Made by a program: the position numbers and the translations under genes
The notes under the pieces: generated by a model
Databases searched by the model: none
Seen by the model: the letters and a program-made list of their open reading frames with translations, nothing else
Told to the model about the DNA's origin: nothing
Origin: a virus
IMG/VR virus record: IMGVR_UViG_3300032213_001813
Coordinates: 62,001 to 126,000 of that record
Length of the DNA: 64,000 nt
Reading direction: 5' to 3' (one strand)
In this document: positions 26,135 to 34,831 of the stretch, in pieces
Numbering within the stretch: the first letter of the stretch is position 1
How the letters are laid out: each line of letters starts with the position of its first letter

Positions 26135-27112
26135 ATGAAGAGAGTTTTAATTACAGGTGGAGCTGGTTTTATTGGTTCGCATCTTACAAAAAGATTAGTT
26201 AAAGAAGGTTACAATATTACGGTAATCGATAATTTGGAAAGAGGTAAGGCTGAATTTATATCAGATGTAATAAATGATATTAAATTTGTTCAAGCTGATT
26301 TAAGAGTTTGGGATGATGTAAAGGATTTGTTTTTAGATAAGGATATAATAATCCACTTAGCTTCTAAAGTTGGTGGTATTGGTACTTACTTATCTAAACC
26401 ATATGATGTGATGAACGCTAATATGGAAATGGACAGTAACGTATTAAGGGGTATCATTGAAAATAAAATCACTAAATACTTTTACGCATCATCAGCACAC
26501 ATTTATCCAAAGGAATTGCAAACGATAGCCGATTCTCCAATGATTAAAGAATCAGATGCATATCCAGCCAATCCAGAACTAACATATGGTTGGGCAAAGT
26601 TAATTGGTGAAAAGGCAATTGAATCTGCGGTAGTTGAGTATGATTGGATGAATGTAGCAATTGCAAGATTCATTGGTATCTACGGACCAAATCAAGATTT
26701 CCAATTAGAGACAGGTTCGGTTATTCCGGTGTTTTCACATAGAGGTGTGAAGTATCCCGAAGTACCATTTAGAATTTGGGGAACTGGAACTGAAACCCGT
26801 TCGTATTGTTTCATTGAAGATGCATTGGATTGTATTCAAAAAATGGTTGAAGCATTGGATACTAAGCAATTGGTTGGACCTTACAATGTTGGAAAGGGTG
26901 AGAGATGTACCATATCAGATATAGCAGAGACTGTTGTTGATATTAGTGGTAAATACATCCAAATAGAATACGATACAACAAAGAACACAGTAATTTGGGG
27001 ACAGTGGTGTGATTGTAGTTTAGTAAAAGAAGAGTTGGGATGGGAAGCAAAGACTTCGTTGAGAGAGGGATTGGAAGTAGTATATAACGATATAAAAAAT
27101 AGATTAGTATGA
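26135..27112 (+). CDS. NAD-dependent nucleotide-sugar epimerase/dehydratase
   Basis: A 325-residue extended SDR with TGGAGFIGSHL, SKVGGIGTYLSKP, an SSAHIYP turn and an intact YGWAK catalytic site, then RSYCFIEDALDCI. The overall pattern resembles GDP-mannose 3,5-epimerase-type enzymes, but substrate specificity cannot be set from sequence alone. Confidence 0.87.
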   Translation: MKRVLITGGAGFIGSHLTKRLVKEGYNITVIDNLERGKAEFISDVINDIKFVQADLRVWDDVKDLFLDKDIIIHLASKVGGIGTYLSKPYDVMNANMEMDSNVLRGIIENKITKYFYASSAHIYPKELQTIADSPMIKESDAYPANPELTYGWAKLIGEKAIESAVVEYDWMNVAIARFIGIYGPNQDFQLETGSVIPVFSHRGVKYPEVPFRIWGTGTETRSYCFIEDALDCIQKMVEALDTKQLVGPYNVGKGERCTISDIAETVVDISGKYIQIEYDTTKNTVIWGQWCDCSLVKEELGWEAKTSLREGLEVVYNDIKNRLV

Positions 27113-28053
27113 GCAAAGAAAAAGTTTTAATTACCGGCGGTGCTGGGTATTTAGGTTCTACATTAACGGAGCACCTATTAAATGAAGGTTATTCAGTAAC
27201 GGTATTGGATAATCTATCTTACAAACAATTATCACTATTACACCTTTTCAAAAGAGAAGGTTTTAAATTTGAGATGGGTGATGTAAGAAACAAAGAATTA
27301 CTACAAAAGTTAGTAGGGGAGCATGATGTGATTATTCCATTAGCTGCAATCGTTGGAATGCCGGCATGTAAAGCAAACCCTGATTTGACAATAGCAGTAA
27401 ATTATCAGCAGGTAGTTGATGTGATTGAAGTCCTAAGAGATAACCAAAAGTTAATCTTACCAAATACTAATTCACAATATGGTTCATCTGATTCAATCAT
27501 TACCGAAGACTCACCATTTAATCCATTATCATTATACGCAGAAACAAAATGTAATGCGGAGAATGCTTTATTAGCAAATGGAAATGGTGTATCATTGAGA
27601 TTGGCAACGGTGTTTGGTGTATCACCTCGAATGAGACAGGATTTGTTGGTAAATGATTTCGTTTATAAAAGTGCAGTAGATGGTTACTTAGTGTTGTTTG
27701 AAGGACACTTTAAGAGAAACTACATTCACGTTCAGGACATAGCTAGAACATTCCAATTCATCATTGAGAATTATGATGCTTGTAAGGGCGAGGCATTCAA
27801 CGTAGGATTATCAACTGCTAACTTATCAAAGTTGGAATTGGCAGAAAAGATTAAATCACATATACCATCTTTGGTTATTAAGGAAGATGATTTCAAAGAA
27901 GATTTTGATAAAAGAAACTATATCGTATCAAATGATAAGTTAGAGAGTAGAGGTTGGAAACCTATTTACGATTTAGATTATGGTATCAAACAATTGTTAG
28001 AAGCATACAAAGTAATTATTAAATATAACAACAAAAACTTTACAAATTTATAA
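27109..28053 (+). CDS. NAD-dependent nucleotide-sugar epimerase/dehydratase
   Basis: A 314-residue extended SDR with TGGAGYLGSTL, VLDNLSY, an intact YAETK catalytic site and NYIHVQDIARTF. It overlaps the preceding gene by four bases. Closest in style to UDP-glucose 4-epimerase-like enzymes of sugar clusters. Confidence 0.87.
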   Translation: MSKEKVLITGGAGYLGSTLTEHLLNEGYSVTVLDNLSYKQLSLLHLFKREGFKFEMGDVRNKELLQKLVGEHDVIIPLAAIVGMPACKANPDLTIAVNYQQVVDVIEVLRDNQKLILPNTNSQYGSSDSIITEDSPFNPLSLYAETKCNAENALLANGNGVSLRLATVFGVSPRMRQDLLVNDFVYKSAVDGYLVLFEGHFKRNYIHVQDIARTFQFIIENYDACKGEAFNVGLSTANLSKLELAEKIKSHIPSLVIKEDDFKEDFDKRNYIVSNDKLESRGWKPIYDLDYGIKQLLEAYKVIIKYNNKNFTNL

Positions 28054-28054
28054 T

Positions 28055-28459
28055 ATGGAAGAGAGAAAATATTTACCAACATTAAGTGAATTGATTGATA
28101 GATTATCTATTGTTCAATTAAAAGAAGTATTCATTACAGACCACAAAGCAGAATATGCTGAAGAGATTGCAGCAATTGTGCATGATATTCAATTGTATTT
28201 GGATGAGAGTACGGAAGCTGTAACTGCCGAAACTATTAGAGCAGTTGTAGTTCTTTCACAAATGAACTTACATATTTGGCATAATGAATCCAACTATCGT
28301 AAAGGAATCAGAGATGGTAACAACTTGGAATTAACACATGGATTAAATGGTATTCGTAACGTAGCTAAGAACAAAATCCAAGAGGTGAATGGTGGTAGAA
28401 AAGATTACAAAATTGATTGCTTAGCAGCAGAATTTAAAGATTGGGAAATTAGTTGGTAA
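28055..28459 (+). CDS. Hypothetical helical protein in the sugar block (134 aa)
   Basis: Helical protein with TLSELIDRLSIVQLKEVF near the N-terminus and ELTHGLNGIRNVAKNKI in the C-terminal half. I recall similar proteins beside sugar-kinase or transferase genes in other phages, but I cannot give a function. Tight spacing on both sides shows it is part of the operon. Confidence 0.65.
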   Translation: MEERKYLPTLSELIDRLSIVQLKEVFITDHKAEYAEEIAAIVHDIQLYLDESTEAVTAETIRAVVVLSQMNLHIWHNESNYRKGIRDGNNLELTHGLNGIRNVAKNKIQEVNGGRKDYKIDCLAAEFKDWEISW

Positions 28460-28460
28460 T

Positions 28461-29213
28461 ATGAATATATTAGTTATAGGAGATAGTTGTATTGATGTTT
28501 ATGTTTATGGTAAAGCAGATAGACTTTGCCCTGAAGCACCCGTTCCTGTGTTTATCCCTAAAAGGGAGACACGGACGGGTGGTATGGCAGCTAATGTATT
28601 TGAAAACATAGAATCATTGGAAGTGGACGTTCATTTAGTTACCAATGAGAATCCGGTAACTAAAACCCGATATGTGGAAGAAAAGACAAATCACCAAATC
28701 ATACGAATAGATTCCGAAACATCCGCTATCCCAAGAATTAAAAATTTGGATAAGATTAAGTTTGAGGATTATGATGCAGTTATTATATCGGACTACAATA
28801 AAGGGTTATTAACATATGAAGATATTCAGTTCATTTGTAAATCACATCCATCGGTTTTCATAGATACTAAAAAGATTGTCAATGAATATATGTTAGATGC
28901 CAAATTCATTAAGATAAACGAATACGAATATGCAAACAACATAGCAGCTGGACAGTATTTCAAAGAGTTCTATGATAAGTTAATTGTAACTATGAGTGGA
29001 AAGGGATGTAAGTATATGGAAACCGAATACAATGTAGATGAGGTGGAGGTTAGAGATAATAGTGGAGCTGGTGATACATTCATATCAGGTTTAGTAGTTG
29101 AGTGGTGTAGGAGTGGTGATATTGGTAAAGCAATATTATACGCAAACGAATGTGCTACGATAGTGGTACAACACAAAGGAGTAACAAAAGTAGGAAATTA
29201 TATTAAGAAATGA
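28461..29213 (+). CDS. PfkB-family sugar kinase, HldE/RfaE N-terminal-like
   Basis: A 250-residue kinase. The opening VIGDSCIDVYVYG and the Gly-rich GGMAANV strongly resemble the heptose-7-phosphate kinase domain of HldE, and RDNSGAGDTFISGL is the PfkB signature with the catalytic Asp. It is shorter than the usual kinase domain (about 315-330 residues), with the middle reduced. It may phosphorylate a heptose or similar sugar at C1, feeding the nucleotide-sugar enzymes. Confidence 0.88.
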   Translation: MNILVIGDSCIDVYVYGKADRLCPEAPVPVFIPKRETRTGGMAANVFENIESLEVDVHLVTNENPVTKTRYVEEKTNHQIIRIDSETSAIPRIKNLDKIKFEDYDAVIISDYNKGLLTYEDIQFICKSHPSVFIDTKKIVNEYMLDAKFIKINEYEYANNIAAGQYFKEFYDKLIVTMSGKGCKYMETEYNVDEVEVRDNSGAGDTFISGLVVEWCRSGDIGKAILYANECATIVVQHKGVTKVGNYIKK

Positions 29214-30442
29214 CAAAGAACCAACCAATAAGTTTTATTATACCCTGCCGAAATAACTTACCTTATTTAAAGCAGGCAGTTAGTAGTATTGAAAAACACT
29301 ATGGAACATATCACCACATCATTATATTAGATGATGCATCAACCGATGGTACTTGGGAGTGGATAAACTCGTTAGAGGGAGAACACTATACAAAATATCG
29401 TAATGAATCATCAGATAGAGTTGGACATACAGTTTTATATGATGTTGGTATTAAATTGGCAACAACACCGATTGTTACAATTTTACATTCGGATATGGTA
29501 GTTACTGAAAACTATGTTGGTAATATGTTAAAGCACCTAAAACCGATGACGGTAGTGAGTGCTACTCGTATAGAACCACCACTACACCCACCGGGACCCG
29601 AAAAGTATGTAATGAACTTTGGATTGGAAGTTGATGAATTTTTTGCAAAAGAAGATGCATTTACACACTTTGTTGCTACATTGGAAACTCAAAATGAAGG
29701 GTTGGTAACATATGGTATATTTGCACCTTGGATGTTATACAAAGAAGATTTTACATCAATAGGTGGACATGATTTATTGTTTGCACCTATGGAGTTGGAA
29801 GATTCGGATATATTCAATAGAATGGATTTAGCTGAATATAAGTTGGTACAAAGTAGAGATGCATTTGTATATCATATGACTTGTAGAGGTAGTAGATTCA
29901 AAGATGGTATTGAAATTGAAAGAGAGATACCACTACCGGATGGAACAATTTGGTACAAACCCAAAGATTCGGTAGAATATACAAAATTAAGAGAGAATAA
30001 GTTCAGAGAGTGGTGGAGAAAATGGCATACAAATGTGTTGCACGATGATAATATGCTACCAATAGTACCAAATAGATATGATACTACGTTTGTAATTATA
30101 AATTGTACACCACAATTACTTTCTGTATTAGAACCTTGGTGTGATAGAATATATGTAGATTGTGAATATAATTCCTATATTGAAAGTGAAAGTAAAGAAA
30201 CTATGTTTGATATATCTAAAAAAGTTTATTCGGTAAATGATGAATTGTTTGGAGATGTGGTAGTTAAATTTGATGGTTCTAAATTAACGCAAGAACATTA
30301 TCAGCAATTTATTATGAATCTGCCATTTGTAATTCAACAAAACGATTCAGTTGGTACATTTGATTGGGATATATTTGAAATAGAGATATATAAATTAACA
30401 ACAAAAGATATGATTAAGCCATTCTTTAAAAACGTATTTTAA
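29210..30442 (+). CDS. GT2-family glycosyltransferase with C-terminal extension
   Basis: A 410-residue protein. The first 270 residues form a family 2 GT-A domain: SFIIPCRNNLPYLKQAVSSI, ILDDASTDGTWEW, LHSDMVVTENY as the D-x-D region, and LEDSDIFNRM as the ED motif. The remaining about 140 residues are unrecognised and end in a helical tail. Overlaps the kinase gene by four bases. Confidence 0.85.
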   Translation: MTKNQPISFIIPCRNNLPYLKQAVSSIEKHYGTYHHIIILDDASTDGTWEWINSLEGEHYTKYRNESSDRVGHTVLYDVGIKLATTPIVTILHSDMVVTENYVGNMLKHLKPMTVVSATRIEPPLHPPGPEKYVMNFGLEVDEFFAKEDAFTHFVATLETQNEGLVTYGIFAPWMLYKEDFTSIGGHDLLFAPMELEDSDIFNRMDLAEYKLVQSRDAFVYHMTCRGSRFKDGIEIEREIPLPDGTIWYKPKDSVEYTKLRENKFREWWRKWHTNVLHDDNMLPIVPNRYDTTFVIINCTPQLLSVLEPWCDRIYVDCEYNSYIESESKETMFDISKKVYSVNDELFGDVVVKFDGSKLTQEHYQQFIMNLPFVIQQNDSVGTFDWDIFEIEIYKLTTKDMIKPFFKNVF

Positions 30443-30443
30443 A

Positions 30444-31337
30444 ATGAAAAAAAGAACATTAGTTTGCATACACGTAATGCCATCCGAATTAGAGATGTTT
30501 GAACGATTTATGCAACAATATCATAAAGCATTTCAATATTTGGATGAGAACGATGATGTGACACTTAAAGTAACACTTAACTTAAATCCAGAACTAACTG
30601 ATTGGGATAACAGTGAATTTAAGCAAGGATATTTTGTTGCAAGATTTGGTGTATTATTCAATGGTGTTAAAAATATAAATGAGGTAATATTAGATACATC
30701 ATGTTGGGGAACTACACAACAAAAAAGAGAAAGTTATAAGTTAGATTATGACCAATTTATATTTGTGGATACTGATATTTTGATGCATGAGCATATGTTA
30801 AAATATCAATTAAATGTATCTTATCAATTGGATGGTATTTACATATTATCACCATCATTACCAAAATGGTGGGATGATAGTTGGGAGGATTTATGCCATT
30901 CTGATTACAAAGATAAGCCATATGGTTATGCTATGGATGATAAAGGGGTTGCTGATAACACATTGGTTCAAGAAATAAAAGCTGTAACTGCAAGAGAAAT
31001 CGCAACTATTAAATTTGGATGTGGTATGCATACTCTATACTCTAAATCATTTTGGGAATTGGTTGGTATACCTGAATCATTTAAAGGTTATGGACCTGAA
31101 GATACATACGGAATGGCGGCATCAACGGTAGGTAATAAGTTGGGAGCTGGTATTAGACAATTTGTGTTAGATGGGGTGTATATTACCGAAGATTATTTTA
31201 ATAGAACTCCATCATATTCGGATAAAATTAAACCAATTGATAAAAAGAAAGAGTTTTATGATGCCGCACATGAATTGGGACAGGAAGAGGTAAAGAAATT
31301 TGTAGCAAAACTTATCGAAAATCAATCGAATAATTAA
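30444..31337 (+). CDS. Putative GT-A glycosyltransferase
   Basis: A 297-residue protein with FIFVDTDILMHEHML, a D-x-D site at the end of a strand as in GT-A enzymes, and YGPEDTYGM which resembles the galactosyltransferase-type GxxxED motif. N-terminal strand RTLVCIHVMPSELEMF. Last gene of the sugar block. Confidence 0.65.
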   Translation: MKKRTLVCIHVMPSELEMFERFMQQYHKAFQYLDENDDVTLKVTLNLNPELTDWDNSEFKQGYFVARFGVLFNGVKNINEVILDTSCWGTTQQKRESYKLDYDQFIFVDTDILMHEHMLKYQLNVSYQLDGIYILSPSLPKWWDDSWEDLCHSDYKDKPYGYAMDDKGVADNTLVQEIKAVTAREIATIKFGCGMHTLYSKSFWELVGIPESFKGYGPEDTYGMAASTVGNKLGAGIRQFVLDGVYITEDYFNRTPSYSDKIKPIDKKKEFYDAAHELGQEEVKKFVAKLIENQSNN

Positions 31338-31340
31338 ATT

Positions 31341-31353
31341 TTTATATTTATAT
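31341..31353 (+). promoter_or_regulatory. Candidate phage-specific promoter motif
   Basis: TTTATATTTATAT at the boundary between sugar genes and virion-type genes, 26 bases before the start at 31380. Confidence 0.55.
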
Positions 31354-31379
31354 CTATAAAATTAGGTAAAATAAGTAGA

Positions 31380-32846
31380 ATGGGACAAAAGATATCAGAA
31401 AAACAAATGAAGGAGGAAATCCGTTCAGTAGTTAGACAAAATATAAAAGAAGTAACTACAAATGATTGGCACTACAAAGCAATCATGTCAATATGGGATA
31501 AGGGTGGTTCATTCACTCGTAAAAAAATTGGAGCAGTAATATGTGCTGACCCAAAAGCAGATAGAAGAGATGTTGAAGATGCATTAAGAAACTCTGGATA
31601 TGATGAAGTTACCAATGTTACTGATAGATTAAGAATTGAAGGTGTGATTAAAGAAGAAGATTCAATTCCCGGTGGTTTAGCAAAAGGAATGACTCTTAAT
31701 GATATTGCAGAGAAGCACGGAATGAGTGTTGATATGTTAGTAGCAGAATTTAAGAAAGGTATCCAAACCGAAATGGAACACACAACGGATAGAGAGATGG
31801 CTAAGGAAATCACAATGGACCACCTATTCGAAGACCCACAATATTATACAAAGTTAGCAACGGTAGAGGAATATGTTGATGATAAAGGTGTAGAACACGT
31901 TGCAGCAGCATTACCACAAACTGAAGAAGAGCCAATCAAAGAAGGAGAAGATTCCGAAGAAACACTAAGAGGTTTGAAAGAAATGGCAATGGGTGATTTG
32001 GAAAGAATTGCCGATTATGCAAATATGATTTTGGAAAGAATGGGAGAAGGACAGAACTTAGATTCTTGGATGTATTCTCAAATCACATTAGCAGTAGACC
32101 AATTAAATTCAGTACACGATACAATGGATGGTACTGATGGTAAGAAAGAAGAAGTGAAGGAAGGTAAGATAAACGAACTAACTGGAAACGAAAGGCAAAT
32201 TAAAAACGGAAATCCTAATAATATATTTTATATATTCTATAAAGGGCAATTTGCAGCAGAATATTGGGCAATGAATCCCAGTAATTTGTTTAGAATATAT
32301 TGGGATAAATTCAAAGTAAGAAGACCAGCTGGTTCTCAATTCAAATTAAATCCAGAATTTATAATTGTCCCTAAAAAAGAGTATGATAATAGTACATCAA
32401 ATCGTTACGCAAAATTAAAACCATATGTAGATGAGTTTTGGGATAAATTACAAAACGAATCGGTAAACGAAAACTTAGATAACTATTCTAAAGATGCAAT
32501 AACTGATATGATTGTAAACCTTAGTAGATATGAGGGTAATGAGAAATTAATTGCAGATTTAAAAAAAATACTAAAACAAAGAAGTTTAGGTAAACTAAAA
32601 AAAGAACAATCGGTAAATGAAGGAACTGAATCTGATATCATAGCTCAAATCAAAAATATTGCAAAGACTCATCAAAACAATATAGTAATAGACCCGAAGA
32701 GTGGTAAGAAAATGAGAGTAGATGCATTTTCAGCATCCGCAATCGCAACGGTATATGATGCATTAAGTGATTCTAATAAAGAAAAGTTCTTAGCATCTGG
32801 GTTATTGGGAATGCAACAAATGGCAATGAAATTACTAAAAAAATAA
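31380..32846 (+). CDS. DUF5661-containing multi-module protein, probable virion/prohead protein
   Basis: A 488-residue protein. Residues about 100-160 contain a DUF5661-like module (LNDIAEKHGMSVDMLVAEF, then EHTTDREMAKEITMDHL and DPQYYTKL), a domain I know from virion proteins of marine T4-like phages. Residues about 195-250 are a helical unit. After this come three modules, each preceded by a hydrophobic-Asn-Glu site: INE at 264-266, VNE at 362-364 and VNE at 412-414. These look like prohead-protease sites, so the product may be a polyprotein cut in the capsid (inference). Confidence 0.65.
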   Translation: MGQKISEKQMKEEIRSVVRQNIKEVTTNDWHYKAIMSIWDKGGSFTRKKIGAVICADPKADRRDVEDALRNSGYDEVTNVTDRLRIEGVIKEEDSIPGGLAKGMTLNDIAEKHGMSVDMLVAEFKKGIQTEMEHTTDREMAKEITMDHLFEDPQYYTKLATVEEYVDDKGVEHVAAALPQTEEEPIKEGEDSEETLRGLKEMAMGDLERIADYANMILERMGEGQNLDSWMYSQITLAVDQLNSVHDTMDGTDGKKEEVKEGKINELTGNERQIKNGNPNNIFYIFYKGQFAAEYWAMNPSNLFRIYWDKFKVRRPAGSQFKLNPEFIIVPKKEYDNSTSNRYAKLKPYVDEFWDKLQNESVNENLDNYSKDAITDMIVNLSRYEGNEKLIADLKKILKQRSLGKLKKEQSVNEGTESDIIAQIKNIAKTHQNNIVIDPKSGKKMRVDAFSASAIATVYDALSDSNKEKFLASGLLGMQQMAMKLLKK

Positions 32847-33157
32847 TGGATAATAATATATACTCGGTATTAATTACAGCAATCACAGTCTTAGGTGGAG
32901 CATCGGCTTGGAGATTCTACGAAAGAAAAGCAGATAATAGACAAAAAGATGAAGATTTTATCAGACACGATTGTAGAGATAGAATTTCAAAGTTAGAAGC
33001 ATTATTATCATCATCATCAGCTGAAAAAGATGAACTTCGTAAAATGATTATTGAGATGACTGCACAGGTTGCAGAGTTGAGAGTTAAGGTTGAGTTCTTA
33101 ACTGCGGAGAATCAAAAGTTATCTAAGCCTGCTAGTAAAAAAATATTAAACGGTTAA
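32846..33157 (+). CDS. Membrane-anchored coiled-coil protein (spanin-like?)
   Basis: A 103-residue protein with one N-terminal membrane segment (YSVLITAITVLGGASAW) followed by a charged coiled coil (KLEALLSSSSAEKDELRK and onward). This topology fits an inner-membrane spanin or another membrane-tethered phage protein. No lipoprotein partner is seen next to it, so lysis function is only a possibility. Confidence 0.6.
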   Translation: MDNNIYSVLITAITVLGGASAWRFYERKADNRQKDEDFIRHDCRDRISKLEALLSSSSAEKDELRKMIIEMTAQVAELRVKVEFLTAENQKLSKPASKKILNG

Positions 33158-33175
33158 AAATAATCGATAAAATAT

Positions 33176-33206
33176 TTGGTAATGTAAAATAAATTACTTA
33201 CCTTTA
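33176..33206 (+). promoter_or_regulatory. Possible host-type promoter before the HAD gene
   Basis: TTG at 33176-33178, 20-base spacer and TACCTTTA at 33199-33206. The ATG follows only five bases later, so transcription from here would give a nearly leaderless message. Weaker than the others for that reason. Confidence 0.4.
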
Positions 33207-33210
33207 GTAT

Positions 33211-33744
33211 ATGATAAGTAGAACCCTATTTTTAGAAAGCAAGAAACTTCGAGTGTACGATTTTGATGATACTTTAGTATTTACAAACTCATTTATTTAC
33301 ATTACACACTCAAACGGAGGTAAATCCAAACTAACACCCGCACAATACGCAACTTATAATGCTAAGCCGGGTGATGTATATGACTTCTCTGATTTTGAGA
33401 AAGTTAAAAATCCAAAAATTATTAAGGGAGTATTTGAACTCCTAAAGAGAATGACTGAAAAGGATAGGGGTGATAGAGGTGTTTACATCTTAACCGCCCG
33501 AAGTGCTTACAAACCTGTCTACGATTTCATTCGCCAAAGTGGTATTAGAGGTGTTAATGTAATTGCATTGGGTGATAACAATCCTGAAAAGAAAGCAGAT
33601 TGGATAGAACAACAAATTAGAGATGAGGGATACGATGATGTGTTCTTTATCGATGATTCACTCAAAAACATTCATGCAGTACGAAACCGATTAAAGAAGT
33701 ATCCAAACGTAAAGCAAAAGATTCAGCACATAAAGCACGACTAG
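33211..33744 (+). CDS. HAD-superfamily phosphatase
   Basis: A 177-residue HAD-fold hydrolase: motif I RVYDFDDTL with the nucleophile Asp, motif II ILTARS, and motif IV VFFIDDS. The first 14 residues (MISRTLFLESKKLR) resemble the short leader, hydrophobic then Glu, of the following gene cluster but are a weaker match. HAD proteins of this type occur in phages as nucleotidases or 3'-phosphatases. It may belong to the same packaged set as its downstream neighbours (inference). Confidence 0.85.
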   Translation: MISRTLFLESKKLRVYDFDDTLVFTNSFIYITHSNGGKSKLTPAQYATYNAKPGDVYDFSDFEKVKNPKIIKGVFELLKRMTEKDRGDRGVYILTARSAYKPVYDFIRQSGIRGVNVIALGDNNPEKKADWIEQQIRDEGYDDVFFIDDSLKNIHAVRNRLKKYPNVKQKIQHIKHD

Positions 33745-33760
33745 TAGTTAAATTAAAAAG

Positions 33761-33773
33761 TTTATATTTATAT
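33761..33773 (+). promoter_or_regulatory. Candidate phage-specific promoter motif before the leader-gene cluster
   Basis: TTTATATTTATAT, 13 bases before the ATG at 33787. It appears to drive six tandem genes with a shared N-terminal leader. Confidence 0.55.
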
Positions 33774-33786
33774 TATATAACCAAAG

Positions 33787-34080
33787 ATGATGATAAAATT
33801 AACTCAAATATTAACTGAAGCAACCGATTTCAAAGTATATCACAAATCTTATACGGAAGCAATCCAAACCGCTAAAGAATACGCTTTGAAAAAAGGGTAT
33901 ATGGTAGATGATGATGATTCCTTTAGAAAGATTGGAATGGGTCCTCGTAAACCATCTGAAGGTAAGAGTGTTAGAGTTTCGGTAGAGTTGACAAAAGGTG
34001 ATAAACCAACAAAAAAACAATTACACATTCAGGTATACGGAATGAAAAACGGATACGAACTTAACTGCTATATAAACTAA
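33787..34080 (+). CDS. Small leader-bearing protein 1 (97 aa)
   Basis: First of six tandem genes starting MIKL and reaching a (L/I)-x-E by residue 10: here MMIKLTQILTEATD. The second ATG (33790) aligns best with the family. The body is a small lysine-rich alpha/beta domain with SVRVSVELTKGDKP and KKQLHIQVYG; not recognised. The leader resembles the capsid-targeting peptide of T4 internal proteins, so packaging and cleavage after the Glu are proposed. Confidence 0.7.
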   Translation: MMIKLTQILTEATDFKVYHKSYTEAIQTAKEYALKKGYMVDDDDSFRKIGMGPRKPSEGKSVRVSVELTKGDKPTKKQLHIQVYGMKNGYELNCYIN

Positions 34081-34562
34081 TGATAAAATTAAAAAACTTA
34101 TTGAACGAATCTACCGAATCGGATAAAGCAAAGGATGTATATAATAAAGCTGTTGATATTCAAAAAGAAATAGATTCATTGGAAAAACAAAAAAACTCTC
34201 TTGTAAATCAATATACTGATTTGCGTAAAGGTTTATTAAATGCCGAATATGATACATTGATTTCTAATGCAAAAAAACTATATCCAAACGCAAAAAGTGT
34301 GAAAAAAGTTGGAGATGGGGTATTGGTTCAATTACCAAAAGGTGAATTTATTGAAAAACCATTTGATGTAGCAACTAAACTTTCATCCGAAACAGGAACT
34401 TCTTCATCGGTAAAAGTTGCAGGTAAATATGACATGGCTAAACCAGGTTCATATTCTGCTACTGTATTTAATGGGTTTTTTGCAGAGTTTAGTGTTCCAT
34501 ATATTAAATCGGTAACAAATTTACCAATATTTGATGCAAGATTTCCTAAAAATATAAACTAA
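34080..34562 (+). CDS. Small leader-bearing protein 2 (160 aa)
   Basis: Begins MIKLKNLLNESTES, with the predicted cut after LNE. A coiled coil follows (about residues 20-50, DIQKEIDSLEKQKNSLVNQY), then a small beta domain with KKVGDGVLVQLPKGEFIEKP. Starts on the last base of the previous stop (TAATG), so translation is coupled through the cluster. Body not recognised. Confidence 0.7.
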   Translation: MIKLKNLLNESTESDKAKDVYNKAVDIQKEIDSLEKQKNSLVNQYTDLRKGLLNAEYDTLISNAKKLYPNAKSVKKVGDGVLVQLPKGEFIEKPFDVATKLSSETGTSSSVKVAGKYDMAKPGSYSATVFNGFFAEFSVPYIKSVTNLPIFDARFPKNIN

Positions 34563-34831
34563 TGATAAAATTAACACAACTAAACGAAGCATCAGAAGTT
34601 CAATTAACTGATTTACAGCCAACGCAACAAAAGCAAGTTAAAGCGTTTGAACAATTGTTAGGTGGTAAAGTAGATTCTATATTCGATGGTATTCACGGAT
34701 TTATCGTAGAAATAAAAGTAAGTGGAGGACACGGACCTTATAGATTTGATGCGGATGATTTGAAAAAATTAATAGCATTAAAAATTCGTTGGGTAGAGGC
34801 AGATGGTGATTATATTTCAGTAGCATTCTAG
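34562..34831 (+). CDS. Small leader-bearing protein 3 (89 aa)
   Basis: Begins MIKLTQLNEASE, a slightly shorter form of the shared leader. The body has VKAFEQLLGGKVDSIFDG and YRFDADDLKKLIALK, a compact alpha/beta domain with no recognised family. TAATG overlap with the previous gene. Confidence 0.68.
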   Translation: MIKLTQLNEASEVQLTDLQPTQQKQVKAFEQLLGGKVDSIFDGIHGFIVEIKVSGGHGPYRFDADDLKKLIALKIRWVEADGDYISVAF

